Below, one piece after another: positions 44,369 through 53,002 of a stretch of 64,000 nt of DNA. Numbering within the stretch: the stretch's first letter is position 1; every line of letters starts with the position of its first letter. Made by a program: the position numbers and the translations under genes. The stretch lies in contig NZ_BAABBM010000001.1 of assembly GCF_039537965.1 (NCBI RefSeq), positions 2,703,501-2,767,500 of the forward strand, in the 5' to 3' direction. The DNA is from Sphingomonas limnosediminicola. GTDB taxonomy: Bacteria; Pseudomonadota; Alphaproteobacteria; Sphingomonadales; Sphingomonadaceae. A model generated the notes under the pieces. It saw nothing but the letters and a program-made list of their open reading frames with translations. It did no database searches and was not told the DNA's origin.

Positions 44369-45140
44369 ATTGCTCTTCGAGATTGCCGACGGCTTCGGAA
44401 AATCCCCAGCGCTCGACGTCGATCGCATAGTCCCGCGGGGAGAAGATGCGGCCGCGGCATACGCGCTTACCCGGCCCTTTGACGTCCGCTTGGTCGCGCA
44501 GGCGCTCGAGAAGCTCCGTCATCAGCCACTCGGGAACGACGTGCCGTTCGCTGGGATAAACGAAGCGGAAGTTCAGGAGGGCGATTAACAGCACCTCCCA
44601 ATAGAGCTCCATGTGGCTGAGCAGCTGGCGCCAATCGATATCCTCGTGTCGCTTTAGGATCATGTGGGCGACATCCGCGCCGTCGTAACGATGGTGATCC
44701 TGAACGAATATCTTCGACCATACGAACTGGGTCGGCGGTACGAGCTTCACGTGCGCGCCGAACAGTTCGCAGCTGGGTGCGTGCTCGAACCATTCGTCGG
44801 TCACATGGGTGGTTACGGTCGGCATGTTGTAGATGACGTCGACGAACAGCTCGCCCCGGGTGATGCGGGCGAGCCACCTTTCGTCGACGATTTCGACGTC
44901 GAAGCTGTGCTCCTTGAAGTAATGGAGCAGCTTCAGCGCATCGCCGGCCTTGGTGAAGACGTCGACGTCCTTGGTCGGCCGGTCGATGCCGGTGTAGGTT
45001 GCGAGCGCGAACGTCCCCGAGACGAGGAACGGGATGTTCGATGCGGCCATCAGCTGCAGCACTTCGCAATAGAAGGCTTCGGCCTCGGGCGCGGGCTTGA
45101 TCAAGTTGCCGCTAGGCCGCTTAAGGGTCATCTGGTCCAT
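44358..45140 (-). CDS. Nucleotidyltransferase-family protein
   Basis: This 260-residue protein has the nucleotidyltransferase core pattern (VSGTFALATYTG, then RPTKDVDVFT with the Asp pair). It resembles AbiEii/DUF6036-type proteins with a helical C-terminal part. Such enzymes may modify tRNA or proteins, or act in toxin-antitoxin systems; no antitoxin is seen beside it. Paired with the phosphoesterase downstream. Confidence 0.75.
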   Translation of the reverse strand: MDQMTLKRPSGNLIKPAPEAEAFYCEVLQLMAASNIPFLVSGTFALATYTGIDRPTKDVDVFTKAGDALKLLHYFKEHSFDVEIVDERWLARITRGELFVDVIYNMPTVTTHVTDEWFEHAPSCELFGAHVKLVPPTQFVWSKIFVQDHHRYDGADVAHMILKRHEDIDWRQLLSHMELYWEVLLIALLNFRFVYPSERHVVPEWLMTELLERLRDQADVKGPGKRVCRGRIFSPRDYAIDVERWGFSEAVGNLEEQYGE

Positions 45141-45210
45141 GCGCCCCCACAACGGGAGGCAAGGGAGCCGGGTTCCGCCCCAACGCTCCATGATCAACCG
45201 ACTTTGCGGA

Positions 45211-45696
45211 TCACCCTTCCAGCGTGGCCACGCGGAATCCGAATTTTCGAATTCTGGTCTGGGTTGTGGCGGACCGCCCGCTCGGGTCCGGGATCATCCA
45301 TTCCTCGGCTGAAAGATGGCCGTTCATCTTGAACCGGAAGCGGTATTTGCCGCCGACCTCTTCCACGTCGACCGGTCCGACAGCGTCGGACATCGTTCCG
45401 GTGTAACGGCCCGGACCCACGCGGCGCATGTTCCAGCGCCGCGTTTTCGGCGCTGAGCCTTCGTCTGTGATGCGCTGAACCAGATAAAGCGAGCCGTCCG
45501 CCTTGATTACGCCATTGCCCGTGGAATGCGAGCGATAGGGTTTTCTCGTCACGATCTTGACGACGCCAGTACCTTCCGTGGTGCCTTCGAAGAAGCGCAG
45601 CGCGTCTTGCTTCGGGTTCGGGTCAGGGCTCGCGCTGGCGGTCAGCACAGTGCCGCATAGAAGGAGCGCGGCCGGCAGATGAGACAGGCGAGGCAT
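45211..45696 (-). CDS. DUF3833-family secreted protein
   Basis: This 161-residue protein has a signal peptide (about 1-22) and a lipocalin-like beta region containing FEGTTEGTGVVKIVTRKP, typical of DUF3833. The ATG at 45696 follows TTGGGAGATCGA; an upstream reading to 45894 is unlikely. Function unknown. Motif at 45747-45765 in the divergent promoter region. Confidence 0.8.
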   Translation of the reverse strand: MPRLSHLPAALLLCGTVLTASASPDPNPKQDALRFFEGTTEGTGVVKIVTRKPYRSHSTGNGVIKADGSLYLVQRITDEGSAPKTRRWNMRRVGPGRYTGTMSDAVGPVDVEEVGGKYRFRFKMNGHLSAEEWMIPDPSGRSATTQTRIRKFGFRVATLEG

Positions 45697-45746
45697 TCGA
45701 TCTCCCAATTGGCTCATCGAGTATGCAGCGCTGCGCCCCGGAACAA

Positions 45747-45765
45747 CATCGGGGAAATTAGGGAG
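45747..45765 (-). promoter_or_regulatory. Repeated motif upstream of the DUF3833 gene
   Basis: The minus strand reads CTCCCTAATTTCCCCGATG, 51 nt before the start at 45696. It shares the TTTCCCCGAT end with the OmpA site. Confidence 0.5.
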
Positions 45766-45834
45766 AACACGCGCCTCAGAGCGTGTCGGGGTTCGGCCCT
45801 CAATCCGATCCCTCGCGCCTATTCGGAACACCGT

Positions 45835-45852
45835 CAGGGAAACCCCCGATAG
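45835..45852 (+). promoter_or_regulatory. Repeated motif upstream of the DUF4136 gene
   Basis: CAGGGAAACCCCCGATAG, in the common orientation, 58 nt before the start at 45910. Confidence 0.5.
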
Positions 45853-45909
45853 AATAGCGAGCAATGATGCTGTTGTTCGGAATGCCGCAATCACGCGGGT
45901 TGAGGAGCG

Positions 45910-46434
45910 ATGAAGATGCGCCGCGGATACTTGATGATCTCAGCCTTGGCACTTGGCGTCGCCGTCTCAGGAGCCGCCAATGCTGGCCCGACCATTTCAA
46001 CCAACGTCGTTCCGGGCGTGAACTTCAGCGCCTACAAGACATACACTTGGGTTGCGCCCGTCTCTTCGGTGGCAAACCCGGTGATGTACCAACGCATCCA
46101 GGCCGACTTCGACGCAGCGCTCGCTGGCCTAGGCTATCAGAAGGGCGACCCCGGCGACCTGAGCATGATCATCACAACAGGTGCGCAGCAAAGAACCGAT
46201 GTCCAAAGTTGGGGCCGCTTCGGGCTGCAGACCAACGTCTATCAATATACCCAGGGGCAGCTGTCGCTCGACGTGTTCGATACCAAGACACAGCAGGCGC
46301 TGTGGCACGGACAGGCAAGTCAGACGGTCAATCCGGACAAGCCGAATCTGAAGGCGATCGACGCGGCGATTGCAAAGCTGATGCTGCATTTCCCGCCAAC
46401 TGCAGCACCTGCGCCTTCGACTCCGCCCCGCTAA
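45910..46434 (+). CDS. DUF4136-family secreted protein
   Basis: This 174-residue protein has a signal peptide ending near NAGP. The mature part follows DUF4136: FSAYKTYTWV, then a repeated beta-alpha pattern and a C-terminal helix leading to AIAKLMLHFPP. Usually an envelope lipoprotein; no clear lipobox cysteine is seen here. It is 37 bp upstream of the DUF2721 gene, likely one operon. Confidence 0.82.
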   Translation: MKMRRGYLMISALALGVAVSGAANAGPTISTNVVPGVNFSAYKTYTWVAPVSSVANPVMYQRIQADFDAALAGLGYQKGDPGDLSMIITTGAQQRTDVQSWGRFGLQTNVYQYTQGQLSLDVFDTKTQQALWHGQASQTVNPDKPNLKAIDAAIAKLMLHFPPTAAPAPSTPPR

Positions 46435-46471
46435 GTGCGCGAGTTGCGCTGAAACAGCGAGGGACCAACCG

Positions 46472-46933
46472 ATGATCGACATCATTGCATTGCCGGCGTT
46501 GCCAGGGTTCGTGCCCGACGTGGACCGGCTGGCAAGGATTTTTTCCTCGGCAACGTCACCGACATTTTTCCTTGCGGCCGTCGCCGCCTTCGCGTCGCTG
46601 ATGACCTCGAGAATGGCAGCCGCCATGGACCGTGTCAGAACGTTGAACGCGATCCCTGACGACGATGCAAACCGCGCGCACCTGAAAGCGGATATCGAGC
46701 GCCTGTTGCGTCGGGCGGCGCTGCTCAAGAGCGGCATCTTCTCGGCACTTGCCGCAGGCGTTTGCGCGACTTTACTTCTTGCCGACCTCTTCATCACGGA
46801 ATTCGTCGGCGCTGAATATGCCTATGGGGCAGGCCTAATGTTCGTGATCGCCACGCTCTTCCTGGGCATCGCGCTAGTTCGCTTCGCGCAGGAGGTCAGC
46901 ATCAGCCTTGGCGAGCCCGATAAGTATATGTGA
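46472..46933 (+). CDS. DUF2721-family membrane protein
   Basis: This 153-residue protein has three hydrophobic segments (about 28-47, 88-110 and 115-140) and an intervening charged helix (AHLKADIERLLRRAALL), the DUF2721 pattern. Function unknown. Confidence 0.8.
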   Translation: MIDIIALPALPGFVPDVDRLARIFSSATSPTFFLAAVAAFASLMTSRMAAAMDRVRTLNAIPDDDANRAHLKADIERLLRRAALLKSGIFSALAAGVCATLLLADLFITEFVGAEYAYGAGLMFVIATLFLGIALVRFAQEVSISLGEPDKYM

Positions 46934-46937
46934 TTTG

Positions 46938-46952
46938 CGCCCTTTGCGGGCG
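46938..46952 (+). terminator. Short GC hairpin after the DUF2721 gene
   Basis: CGCCC-TTTGC-GGGCG, 5 nt after the stop codon, with only a weak T-rich sequence beyond. Possible terminator. Confidence 0.3.
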
Positions 46953-47099
46953 TAAACGTTGTGTTTCCCCCGTTCAGGTTATGTGTGGAATGTAACGAGT
47001 TATTTCGGCCCGTTGCGGCCGTTTGCCTATGGGGTTGAGCGCGACGCCGCTGGTTATTTCAGCTGATTGGGCGGGTCCGCGCAGGCCGATAGGAACGAG

Positions 47100-47348
47100 A
47101 TGTACGAGGTGATCGCGATGACTGAGAGTAAGAGTGCGCGTGAACACGACTTCGACCAGCCCCGAAGCGACGTTGTTTTCAGCTTGCGTGATGGTTTCGT
47201 GTGGGCGAGCTGGCCAGGTGCGATCGCGTCGGTCAGGCTTGGAAGTCAAAAATCCGTCACGGCGGTAATGTTGGATTTCCTGGCTCAGTGCGATCTGGGC
47301 GACCGGCTAACGAACGCTAGCGACGTCACCAAAAGATCCGCCGGTTAG
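47100..47348 (+). CDS. Small hypothetical protein
   Basis: This 82-residue soluble protein has no recognised domain; a TAGGAACGAG leader precedes the ATG at 47100. The middle (DVVFSLRDGFVWASWPGA) looks like a compact beta structure. A second start at 47118 is possible. Upstream at 46961-46976, GTTTCCCCCGTTCAGG partially resembles the repeated motif. Confidence 0.5.
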   Translation: MYEVIAMTESKSAREHDFDQPRSDVVFSLRDGFVWASWPGAIASVRLGSQKSVTAVMLDFLAQCDLGDRLTNASDVTKRSAG

Positions 47349-47414
47349 AAATAAGCTCCGGGCGGGCGAGTACGCAGCGCCTTAACTCCGACAGCTGCCA
47401 GCAACTCATCGACC

Positions 47415-47457
47415 CAAAAAAGCGGTCTGGGCAATGCAATGATGCATCGCCCAGGCC
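47415..47457 (-). terminator. Intrinsic terminator of the Pro-rich outer-membrane protein gene
   Basis: On the minus strand a hairpin with CTGGGC/GCCCAG and TGCA/TGCA stem segments is followed by CGCTTTTTTGG, a good T-run. It lies 37 bp past the stop of the gene at 47494-48471. Confidence 0.7.
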
Positions 47458-47493
47458 GAATTTACATGATCAAGAATCCGGAACTGTGTCCCT

Positions 47494-48471
47494 TTAGTTT
47501 CCGCGCTCCGGTGCTGGCGGCGGTGGCGGTGGCGGCGGTGCTGGGCACGCGTCGGTCGCCAGGATCACTGAACCATCCGGGCACGTCTGCGTCGCCGGGG
47601 GAGGCGGAGGCGGAGGTGGCGGCGGGGGTGGCGGAGGCGGAGGTGGCGGTGGCGCGCCGAAATTGTACGCCAGGCTCAGCATCAGGCTCAGCGTCCTGAG
47701 TTTGTAGGACGAATTGGTGAAAACGTCGGCGGTAACCGTCTGGACGACGGGCGTTTCGCCGACGATCACCGTGCGGGGATTGCCGACAAGCGTGTGGTGG
47801 TCGCTGCCACTGAGGTTACCGGTCGCGAAATACTTCCCTTTCAGTCCGATATCGATGCTGTCGGAGATCGGATAATAGACGCCGGCCAGCAATTGGTAAG
47901 CGAAGCTATCCTTGCTGTTGTCCAAGGCGTGGAAGTTGGCATAGCCGCCGCCAACGCCGACATAGCCCCCGATTCCGCCGTTTTCTCCGCCGAAGTCGAG
48001 CAGGCCGTTGATCATGCCGGAAAAGACATGCGCCTTGTTGTCGATGTTGAAGTCGGACGCGACGATGCCGGGCAATACCAATGGATTGACCACGGGCCGA
48101 TTCAGAGCGTTGTTCAGGGCATCGAGGAAGGACTGGTTGATGTTACCCGCCTCGACCTTGAAATGCTTGTAGCCAAGCTCGCCTTCGAGCCGGAACATGC
48201 CGAAGTCGTAGCCGCCGACCAGGTCGATGTCGTAGCCGGTCTTCGCATTCAGGTTGCCGCCGATGTCAGCGAATGAAGTATCGGCGGGAATCGGCGCGAG
48301 TGGCGTCGCAGGAGTCTGAACGGCCGAATAGTCGACCAGGACTTTTCCGCCACTTGGGTCTTTTGGAAAGAGGATGCCAAGATCCAGCCCGATATAGGGC
48401 GAACCGTCTTTGGCTATCGCGGGTGAAGAAGCGAGAAGCGCTAGCGCGGTCCCCAATAGCAGTTTGCGCAT
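47494..48471 (-). CDS. Outer-membrane beta-barrel protein with two proline tracts
   Basis: This 325-residue protein has a signal peptide (about 1-20) and an eight-strand type barrel (about 22-265). The tail contains a run of 19 prolines, a CPDGSVILATDAC loop and a run of 8 prolines before ending APERGN. It resembles OmpA/Opa-type porins of sphingomonads but lacks the peptidoglycan-binding OmpA domain. The proline run is encoded by mixed CCN codons, so it is not a simple microsatellite. Terminator at 47415-47457. Confidence 0.82.
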   Translation of the reverse strand: MRKLLLGTALALLASSPAIAKDGSPYIGLDLGILFPKDPSGGKVLVDYSAVQTPATPLAPIPADTSFADIGGNLNAKTGYDIDLVGGYDFGMFRLEGELGYKHFKVEAGNINQSFLDALNNALNRPVVNPLVLPGIVASDFNIDNKAHVFSGMINGLLDFGGENGGIGGYVGVGGGYANFHALDNSKDSFAYQLLAGVYYPISDSIDIGLKGKYFATGNLSGSDHHTLVGNPRTVIVGETPVVQTVTADVFTNSSYKLRTLSLMLSLAYNFGAPPPPPPPPPPPPPPPPPPPATQTCPDGSVILATDACPAPPPPPPPPAPERGN

Positions 48472-48588
48472 GAAAATGACCTTTCAGCAATCTGGATCGG
48501 TCACGCGCTAAGCGTGCCGTGCACCTCCTTTCGCAGTCGCGCACGTCCATTGTTATCAGGGTTAATGCGTATCGCCGCTGTGAGGGGG

Positions 48589-48790
48589 TTAGAACTCGCT
48601 CCGACCAAGCAGGTCGAACGCCCGCTTCAATCCGACGAGCGGCCGCGCACATTTTTCATGATAAGTGCCGCTCAATTCGCTCAGCGGATGGTCGGGAACG
48701 TCTTGGAAAACCAGCACCTCTGCCGGTTCACCAAAGCGAACGGGCCTTTGGCATCGGCGGCAAAGCGGAACCTCGGGCCACGCGGCTCAT
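48589..48790 (-). pseudogene. Frameshifted small zinc-ribbon-like gene
   Basis: The minus strand encodes, up to a TAA at 48589-48591, a compact cysteine protein fragment: PLCRRCQRPVRFGEP, LSGTYHEKCARPLVGL and KRAFDLLGRSEF. CxxC and HxxC could bind zinc. The frame has a stop just upstream and no start codon. The ATG at 48788-48790 (MSR...) is one base out of frame with it, so a small indel near 48775 has probably broken the gene. The rest of 48472-49060 holds no gene I can support. Confidence 0.5.
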
Positions 48791-48963
48791 ATGACTGCAA
48801 GTCCAAGAACATTAAATTTTTTCCTCGTGGGGTTTCGAGGGAGAACCGCACGCCGCAGAGCCGGTTTCATCGACTGAGCGCCGGCGTCGGGCGCCGGGGC
48901 GCAAGTCCCATGCTTTTCCTGATCCAGTTTGGTCGATCGCGCTTCGCAAACGACGGGCGAAGG

Positions 48964-48982
48964 TCGGCATTTGCCCCGATAG
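48964..48982 (+). promoter_or_regulatory. Repeated motif upstream of DUF4239 copy B
   Basis: TCGGCATTTGCCCCGATAG, in the common orientation, 78 nt before the start at 49061. Confidence 0.4.
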
Positions 48983-49060
48983 CCAGTCCAGCCTTGGAAC
49001 TTACAGTTTGGCCCTTGCGCGCTCCAGGTCGCGCGACCTGCACAAGCGAGAACCCGACTG

Positions 49061-49870
49061 ATGTCAGAGCTCATCCTCAAAGTGATCCCGTTCTGGCTCT
49101 TCGGGCTGCTGTTGGTCTCCGCATGCGTGATTGCAAGCGAGCTGGGCCGCGTGGTGCGGCGCAAACTTCCCTCGCGGCCCGATGCGGACTTCCCATCGGA
49201 CATCCAAGGGTACGTTGTCGGTGCGGTCTTCGGCCTTCTCGCGCTCTTGATGGCTCTGACTTTTTCGATCGCGATCAACCGGTACGACGAACGGCGCGGG
49301 TGGGTAGCGCAGGAGGCGAACGCGATCAATACGACGTTCCTGCGCGCATCGCTGCTGGACGAACCGTTCCGAACGCAGATCCAATCCACCCTTCGAATGT
49401 ATGCGCACAGCCGGATTTCGCCGGACGGAATCTGGGACGAGCGGATGAATGCCCGGTTGGCGCAAAGCCATCAGATTCAGGATAGGCTTTGGAATGAGGC
49501 TCACGCGGCGCTCTATCCAATCCGGACGACAGAACTTGCGTCATATTTCGTCGTGTCACTGAACGAGACGCTGGACATCGGAACTCGCCGCGAATTGGCA
49601 GGACGAACGCACATCCCCGCGCGGATCTTCAACTCGCTGCTGCTCTACCTGCTCGGTGCGAGCTTCATCCTCGGCTTCGTCACCGGCAGCGGATCCATCC
49701 AGGCTCGCCTGACCTTTGCCGTCCTGTTCATCTTGTTTGCCATTGCGATCATGATGATCGTCGATCTGGACAGCGCTCAAGCCGGAGCAATCAGGGTCCC
49801 GCAAACTGCGATGAAGGATCTCGTCACCGCCCTCGACAAGGTCAAGCTGGAGCCCGGCCGAGCCGAGTAG
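49061..49870 (+). CDS. DUF4239 (bestrophin-like) membrane protein, copy B
   Basis: This 269-residue protein is organised like the product of 26027-26854: two N-terminal helices (about 8-28 and 50-70), a charged soluble region, then two C-terminal helices near residues 190-235 and the ending MIVDLDSAQAG. The two copies share layout and short motifs but are clearly diverged. Function unknown. Confidence 0.82.
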   Translation: MSELILKVIPFWLFGLLLVSACVIASELGRVVRRKLPSRPDADFPSDIQGYVVGAVFGLLALLMALTFSIAINRYDERRGWVAQEANAINTTFLRASLLDEPFRTQIQSTLRMYAHSRISPDGIWDERMNARLAQSHQIQDRLWNEAHAALYPIRTTELASYFVVSLNETLDIGTRRELAGRTHIPARIFNSLLLYLLGASFILGFVTGSGSIQARLTFAVLFILFAIAIMMIVDLDSAQAGAIRVPQTAMKDLVTALDKVKLEPGRAE

Positions 49871-49885
49871 GGATAACCCTGATGG
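49868..49885 (+). promoter_or_regulatory. Repeated motif upstream of the patatin gene
   Basis: TAGGGATAACCCTGATGG, overlapping the end of the DUF4239 gene and ending 51 nt before the patatin start at 49937. Confidence 0.55.
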
Positions 49886-49936
49886 CTCACTGCCAAAATT
49901 GAGTCGATCACAAGACTTTCTTCATTCGAGGGCGCG

Positions 49937-51145
49937 ATGCGAAACAGAAGAACTCTCATCCTGACGGCTGCTGTTCTCCTGGTGGCGACCCCCGGATGCT
50001 CGACGCTGCCGCGTCTGCCTGCCGAACCCTTCACAGCGATGCCCCAAGCAAGGCCGACCGTCGACAACGTTCGCTACCTTGTGGCCCGCGACAGTGCTGA
50101 GTTCCAGGCCGAAGGAATGAGATCGCTGGCCAAGGAGAAAGCCTGGCTGGCCTCTCAGGGCGTGACTGGCCCGCTGCCACCAACTTACATCCTGGCTATT
50201 TCAGGAGGCGGCGACAACGGCGCGTTCGGCGCCGGCCTGCTCAACGGCTGGACTGCCTCAGGCACCCGACCGGAATTCAAGATGGTCACAGGCGTCAGCA
50301 CCGGCGCACTGATCGCACCCTTTGCCTTCCTGGGCTCGCGCTACGACGGCGCAATCGAGAAATTTTACACGACCATTTCTGCCAAAGACATTTTCAAGTC
50401 GCGAGGCATGTTGAAGGGCGTCATGAGCGACGCGATGGCGGATTCAAAGCCGCTTGCGAACCTGATTGCGCAAAACACCAGTGAGCAAATGCTGGACGAG
50501 ATCGCCGCCGAATATGCGAAGGGCCGAATCTTGCTGGTCGGGACGACCAACATGGACTCGCTCGAGCCTGTCATCTGGAACATGACTGCAATCGCGGCCA
50601 GCCAGAACCCGAACCGGCTGGCGCTGTTTAGGAGCGTGTTGCTCGCATCCGCTTCGATCCCGGGCGCTTTCCCCCCAGTGATGATAGACGTCACGTCGGA
50701 CGGCGTCCGTCACCAGGAAATGCATTCCGATGGCGGCACCGTCGCGCAAGTCTTCGTCTATCCGCCTTCGATCGATGCGAAGATCTTCCAGCAAACCCAG
50801 CGGCGGCGCGTCCTCTATGTCATTCGCAATGCCCGCTTTGACTCCCCTTGGGAGAGTGTTCCGCGCAAGACCATGTCGATCGCCACTCGTGCGATCGGTT
50901 CCCTGACGACGACGCAGGGTATCGGCGATTTGTACCGCATCTATTCCACGACGCAGCGCGACGGCGTTGAATTCAACCTGGCCTACATTCCTTCGACATT
51001 CACGCAGCACGGCAAGGAGGAGTTCAATACCGCCTACATGCGCGAGCTTTACGCCGCCGGACGGCAAATGGCCGCATCAGGCCTTAAGTGGGAGAAGTAC
51101 CCACCCGGGTATGAACGGCCGATCGGCGCCGACTTACAAAAATAG
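49937..51145 (+). CDS. Patatin-like phospholipase lipoprotein
   Basis: This 402-residue protein has a lipoprotein signal (lipobox ATPGC, Cys at about 21). A patatin domain follows, with oxyanion motif SGGGDNGAFGAG, nucleophile GVSTG and the catalytic DGG. It likely hydrolyses acyl esters of lipids in the envelope. The known family uses a Ser-Asp dyad, both present. Confidence 0.9.
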   Translation: MRNRRTLILTAAVLLVATPGCSTLPRLPAEPFTAMPQARPTVDNVRYLVARDSAEFQAEGMRSLAKEKAWLASQGVTGPLPPTYILAISGGGDNGAFGAGLLNGWTASGTRPEFKMVTGVSTGALIAPFAFLGSRYDGAIEKFYTTISAKDIFKSRGMLKGVMSDAMADSKPLANLIAQNTSEQMLDEIAAEYAKGRILLVGTTNMDSLEPVIWNMTAIAASQNPNRLALFRSVLLASASIPGAFPPVMIDVTSDGVRHQEMHSDGGTVAQVFVYPPSIDAKIFQQTQRRRVLYVIRNARFDSPWESVPRKTMSIATRAIGSLTTTQGIGDLYRIYSTTQRDGVEFNLAYIPSTFTQHGKEEFNTAYMRELYAAGRQMAASGLKWEKYPPGYERPIGADLQK

Positions 51146-51201
51146 GTAGGGCATCGCCCGCGTCGACTCCCGCAAGCGTCACGTCACGCTGTTTCAACTG
51201 A

Positions 51202-51222
51202 CATCCGGGTTTTTGCCGATGG
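51202..51222 (+). promoter_or_regulatory. Repeated motif upstream of the DUF3313 gene
   Basis: CCGGGTTTTTGCCGATGG, in the common orientation, 69 nt before the start at 51292. Confidence 0.45.
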
Positions 51223-51291
51223 AGCGCCGCAGCCGGCGATGCCAGTTGCTCAGCTGAGCCGCCGTTGATGGTCGGCAGGGAGCGAGCGACC

Positions 51292-51981
51292 ATGACGATC
51301 TATTCAGTCAATAAGATGTTCCTGACCAGCGTCCTGGCCATCGGGGGGCTGGCAATCGCGAGCCCCAGCTTTGCGCAGACGCGCGACCATGCGCCGGTCG
51401 GCCTCCAGTCGGCACCGGAACTGACGCAGGACCAGGCCGACAAGGAGAATTGGACCTATATCAATCCGAACGCGGTCCTGACCAAATACAAGAACGTCAA
51501 TGTTGAGCCTGGCGTCGTATACCAGGGTCCCGATGCCCAGTTCGACGGCGTAAGCGATGTGGACAGGGCACAATATGCGATGATCCTGTCGAACGCGCTT
51601 CATGCGGAAATCGGAAAATCCTTCCCGACAGCGGCGCGCACCGCCCCGAACACCATTCGAGTGCATGTTGACTTGATTGGGGTGAAGAACACCGTCGGCG
51701 GCGTCGCTACCGCGACCCGCGTGACCCCGATTGGTTTTGGCCTGAGCGCCCTGAAAAGCATCACCGGCAGGCAGGGGTCGCTGACCGGCTCCGTCCTGTT
51801 CTCTGTGCAGGGCTATGACGCCAAGACCGGCGAACTCCTATTTGCGGCCGTCCGCCGTCGTGCTCCTGACGCGCTCGATATTCCGGCAACCTTGTCCACG
51901 ACCGACACGGTCAAGGCAGTGGCTCGCGACTTTGCCGTCACTGCACGCCAGCGCCTGGAGCAAATGACGGTAGCGCCGTAG
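51292..51981 (+). CDS. DUF3313-family secreted protein
   Basis: This 229-residue protein has a signal peptide ending at about residue 26 (PSFAQ). The DUF3313 region includes NPNAVLTKYKNVNVEPGVVY and a C-terminal helix with AVARDFAVTARQRLEQM. The ATG at 51292 follows CAGGGAGCG. Envelope-located; function unknown. Confidence 0.8.
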   Translation: MTIYSVNKMFLTSVLAIGGLAIASPSFAQTRDHAPVGLQSAPELTQDQADKENWTYINPNAVLTKYKNVNVEPGVVYQGPDAQFDGVSDVDRAQYAMILSNALHAEIGKSFPTAARTAPNTIRVHVDLIGVKNTVGGVATATRVTPIGFGLSALKSITGRQGSLTGSVLFSVQGYDAKTGELLFAAVRRRAPDALDIPATLSTTDTVKAVARDFAVTARQRLEQMTVAP

Positions 51982-52152
51982 CTCCCGCAGGGTCCACGCG
52001 AATGCCGCAGAAGGTCGCCATCAGGACATCTACCTAAATTTAACTTGGATTAACCCCATAAGCGCTGGTATAGTCCTGGCGTTCACGGGGGCGTTTACCG
52101 TGTTTCCAGTCCGCGTGCTTCGCTCGGTAAGTACATCCGGCTTTCGCAGGAC

Positions 52153-52974
52153 GTGTCCTATGAGTGTATCACCGCATCTCGGGCCAAGGCCGTGATCAAG
52201 CGTCGCCCAATCGCCGCGAAAGAGCGGACGAGCCAGGCGAAACCGGGCTTTCGTGATGATGGATCCGCGAAAGTGGTCAACGGGCTACTCGCGTCCAGGT
52301 CAAATGGTTCTACGGGAAAAACTGAGCCCAACGTCGTCCGCGACCTCTTTGCCGAAGCCCAGGACATTGACCGCATCCGGGTGGGCAGGGCTCTCCATGA
52401 TTCAACTGGTCAATTACTCCTTTCCCTGTCTCTCAGCTTCGCACGATTCAGACAAACCCCGCACGACAGCGGTCTTGATGTGATGCTCGACGAAATGGGG
52501 GACACGATCAGACAGATCGATCGGGAAATTCGTACCTTTGCATTTCTGGAATTCCCCGCCGAGCTGAACGCGGGACTGGTGCCGGCCGTCGAGACATTCT
52601 CCAGGGGGTTTGCGAAGCGCACCGGCTTGCAGCTGCATTTCGACTGTCACCGGATGGGCGGCGGCGTCACCGATCAGCGGACGGCGTTAGCCCTGTTGCG
52701 GATCTGTCAGGAAGCGCTCGTGAACGTCTATCGGCACGCGCATGCGTCCGTCGTACATGTCAATCTGGTCAGATCGCCGGCTGGCCTCGAGCTCACGGTG
52801 GAAGACGATGGGTGCGGAATGCCGCCGAACCAGAGCTTCGATCGAGACCACGGCGTGGGCCTGATCGGGATGCGCGACCGCGCGGAACGGCTTGGCGGAG
52901 AGCTCTTCATTGAACGGATGAAGAATGGCACGAAAATCGTCGCCATCGTTCCGTCGGCCCCCACAGCAGCGTAG
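52153..52974 (+). CDS. Soluble HisKA_3-family histidine kinase
   Basis: This 273-residue kinase has a basic N-terminal 70 residues without a recognised sensory domain or membrane helix. The HisKA_3 dimerisation box follows, with His82 in RALHDSTGQLLLSLSLS, then a HATPase domain with EDDGCGMP and GVGLIGMRDRAERLGG. NarX/DegS-type kinases of this class pair with LuxR-type regulators, and one is encoded convergently at 53003-53650. The signal is not evident; partners or small N-terminal contacts must provide it. The GTG start at 52153 is uncertain. The 170 bp upstream hold no gene. Confidence 0.85.
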   Translation: MSYECITASRAKAVIKRRPIAAKERTSQAKPGFRDDGSAKVVNGLLASRSNGSTGKTEPNVVRDLFAEAQDIDRIRVGRALHDSTGQLLLSLSLSFARFRQTPHDSGLDVMLDEMGDTIRQIDREIRTFAFLEFPAELNAGLVPAVETFSRGFAKRTGLQLHFDCHRMGGGVTDQRTALALLRICQEALVNVYRHAHASVVHVNLVRSPAGLELTVEDDGCGMPPNQSFDRDHGVGLIGMRDRAERLGGELFIERMKNGTKIVAIVPSAPTAA

Positions 52975-53002
52975 CGCGACCACAGCGCGCGTCGCAGCTC
53001 TA

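Noticed and set aside
47590..47660. GGC/GGT-rich repeat as a possible microsatellite or G-quadruplex element
   Set aside because: It is the codon run for the polyproline tract of the barrel protein, with mixed third bases; a coding explanation is enough.
48514..49485. Plus-strand frame of 323 codons
   Set aside because: It runs into the DUF4239 gene in another frame, is Arg-rich and shows no domain; the 5' part contains only the broken zinc-ribbon frame on the other strand.
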